DNA of 6,861 nucleotides from Thermoleophilia bacterium. GTDB lineage: Bacteria; Actinomycetota; Thermoleophilia; Gaiellales; Gaiellaceae. Made by a program: the position numbers and the translations under genes. Of the stretch, positions 6,146 through 6,861 are shown piece by piece. The DNA lies in the NCBI GenBank assembly GCA_014534295.1, contig JACVRU010000101.1:1-6861 (forward strand), written 5' to 3'. The notes under the pieces were generated by a model. That model worked only from the letters and a program-made list of their open reading frames with translations. It was not told the origin of the DNA and did not search any database. Each line of letters begins with the position of its first letter. The first letter of the stretch is position 1.

Positions 6146-6161
6146 CCGCTGCAGGCAGCGG
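6146..6161 (-). other. Small hairpin in the thrS-infC leader
   Basis: CCGCTG, a 4-base loop CCTG, and CAGCGG form a perfect 6-bp stem on the transcribed strand, 14 bases upstream of the strong Shine-Dalgarno sequence. The run after it (TTCTGTCGTTGT) is partly T-rich, so it might be a weak attenuator or an mRNA leader element. The rest of the 145-base gap (6100-6244) contains only short palindromes such as GACGCGTC (6202-6209). I find no convincing promoter boxes there, so infC may depend on read-through from thrS. Confidence 0.35.
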
Positions 6162-6244
6162 CCCGAAATCCTCGTCTTCCGACTCGGTTGAACCCCCGCG
6201 GGACGCGTCTGCCCGGAGGGTGAGGAACGGGTCCGCTCCTGCTT

Positions 6245-6861
6245 TCAGGCAGTCAGCTTAGCAAGGTCGCGGACGAAGTCCGCGAGCCCGATCTGATACT
6301 GCTCGCCGCCCCGGTCCCTGACGGACAGGCGCTCCGTTGACTCGCGGTCGCCGTAGACGACCACCTTCGGGATCTTCTCGAGCTCCGCGTCGCGGATCCG
6401 CTTGCCGACCGTCTCGTCCCGCTCGTCGACGTCGACGCGGAAGCCGGCCTCCGCCAGGGCGTCGTGCAGCTCCTCCGCCGCCGCGCGATGGCCCTCGCCG
6501 ACCGGGATGATCCGCACCTGCACGGGCGCGAGCCAGAACGGGAAGGCGCCGGCGTAGTGCTCGGTGAGGATGCCGACGAACCGCTCGAGCGAGCCGAGCA
6601 GCGCCCGATGGATGACCACCGGCGTGTGCTCCTGGTTGTCCGCGCCCATGTACGTGAGCCCGAACTGGGCCGGCATCTGGTAGTCGAGCTGGATCGTCCC
6701 CATCTGCCACGACCGGCCGAGCGAGTCGTCCATGTGCAGGTCGATCTTCGGGCCGTAGAAGACGCCCTCGCCCGGCGAGACCGAGAACTCGAGCTCGTGG
6801 GCGACGAGCGCGCTCTCGAGCGCCGCCTCGGCGCGGTCCCACTGCTCGTCCGTGCCGAGCC
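6245..6861 (-). CDS. thrS: Threonyl-tRNA synthetase, C-terminal part (5' end outside window)
   Basis: This is the last 204 residues of threonyl-tRNA synthetase, which charges tRNA-Thr with threonine using ATP. The class II catalytic core is visible: GEGVFYGPKIDLHMDD, GRSWQMGTIQLDYQMP and motif 3 IHRALLGSLERFVGIL. Residue 84 of the fragment (His in IHRALLGS) corresponds to the zinc-binding His511 of the E. coli enzyme. R93 corresponds to its motif 3 arginine. The anticodon-binding domain starts at FWLAPVQVRIIPVG (~109-122) and continues through VDERDETVGKRIRDAELEKIPKVVVYG to the end. The stop TGA is at 6247-6245. The frame is open to the window edge, so most of the protein lies outside. The order thrS-infC-rpmI-rplT is the same as in E. 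coli. Confidence 0.97.
   Translation of the reverse strand, partial: LGTDEQWDRAEAALESALVAHELEFSVSPGEGVFYGPKIDLHMDDSLGRSWQMGTIQLDYQMPAQFGLTYMGADNQEHTPVVIHRALLGSLERFVGILTEHYAGAFPFWLAPVQVRIIPVGEGHRAAAEELHDALAEAGFRVDVDERDETVGKRIRDAELEKIPKVVVYGDRESTERLSVRDRGGEQYQIGLADFVRDLAKLTA

Noticed and set aside
6183..6195. GGGTTCAACC on the - strand as a tRNA T-arm
   Set aside because: The surrounding bases do not form acceptor, D or anticodon arms, and the T-stem cannot pair over its full five bases.
6195..6209. Adjacent palindromes CCCGCGGG and GACGCGTC as an operator
   Set aside because: Short G/C palindromes are frequent at this base composition, and nothing else marks the site as a regulator-binding element.

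Overview
This window is very GC-rich DNA from a bacterium, most likely a high-GC actinobacterium. The GC bias, GTG and TTG starts, LemA/DUF2207 membrane genes, a DUF2332 gene, and an RNA methyltransferase in the infC-rpmI-rplT cluster all fit this. I lean towards a deep-branching class such as Thermoleophilia, but that placement is inference. The first ~84 bases are almost pure G and C and look like a contig edge.

The layout is two convergent blocks. On the + strand (114-3222) a class I SAM-dependent methyltransferase overlaps a lemA gene, which overlaps a DUF2207 membrane protein gene. The last two are a recurring pair of cell-envelope proteins of poorly defined function. The DUF2207 reading frame has no ATG, GTG or TTG where its signal peptide begins. 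The best-fitting first codon is ACG at 1360.

On the - strand (6861 down to 3265), in transcription order, lie the 3' part of thrS (threonyl-tRNA synthetase), infC (IF3), rpmI (L35), rplT (L20), a DUF2332 protein gene and a SpoU/TrmH-family RNA 2'-O-methyltransferase gene. The first four form the classical translation cluster. The terminal SpoU gene corresponds by position to tsnR downstream of rplT in mycobacteria. The DUF2332 gene sits between them and is coupled to the SpoU gene by a GTGA stop/start overlap. pheS and pheT, which often follow rplT, are absent: the block ends 42 bases from the convergent DUF2207 gene.

The structural oddities are four. infC has no stop codon until 140 bases inside rpmI, giving IF3 an acidic tail. 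A nested, perfectly paired hairpin surrounds the rplT stop codon. A strong Shine-Dalgarno sequence before infC is too far from the only in-frame start, and is better placed for a five-codon minigene ending in a TTGA overlap with infC. The DUF2207 start is non-canonical. I see no mobile element, CRISPR array, tRNA, rRNA or defence system, and no clearly new multi-gene system. The most original material is regulatory architecture around the translation operon and the uncharacterised DUF2332 gene.
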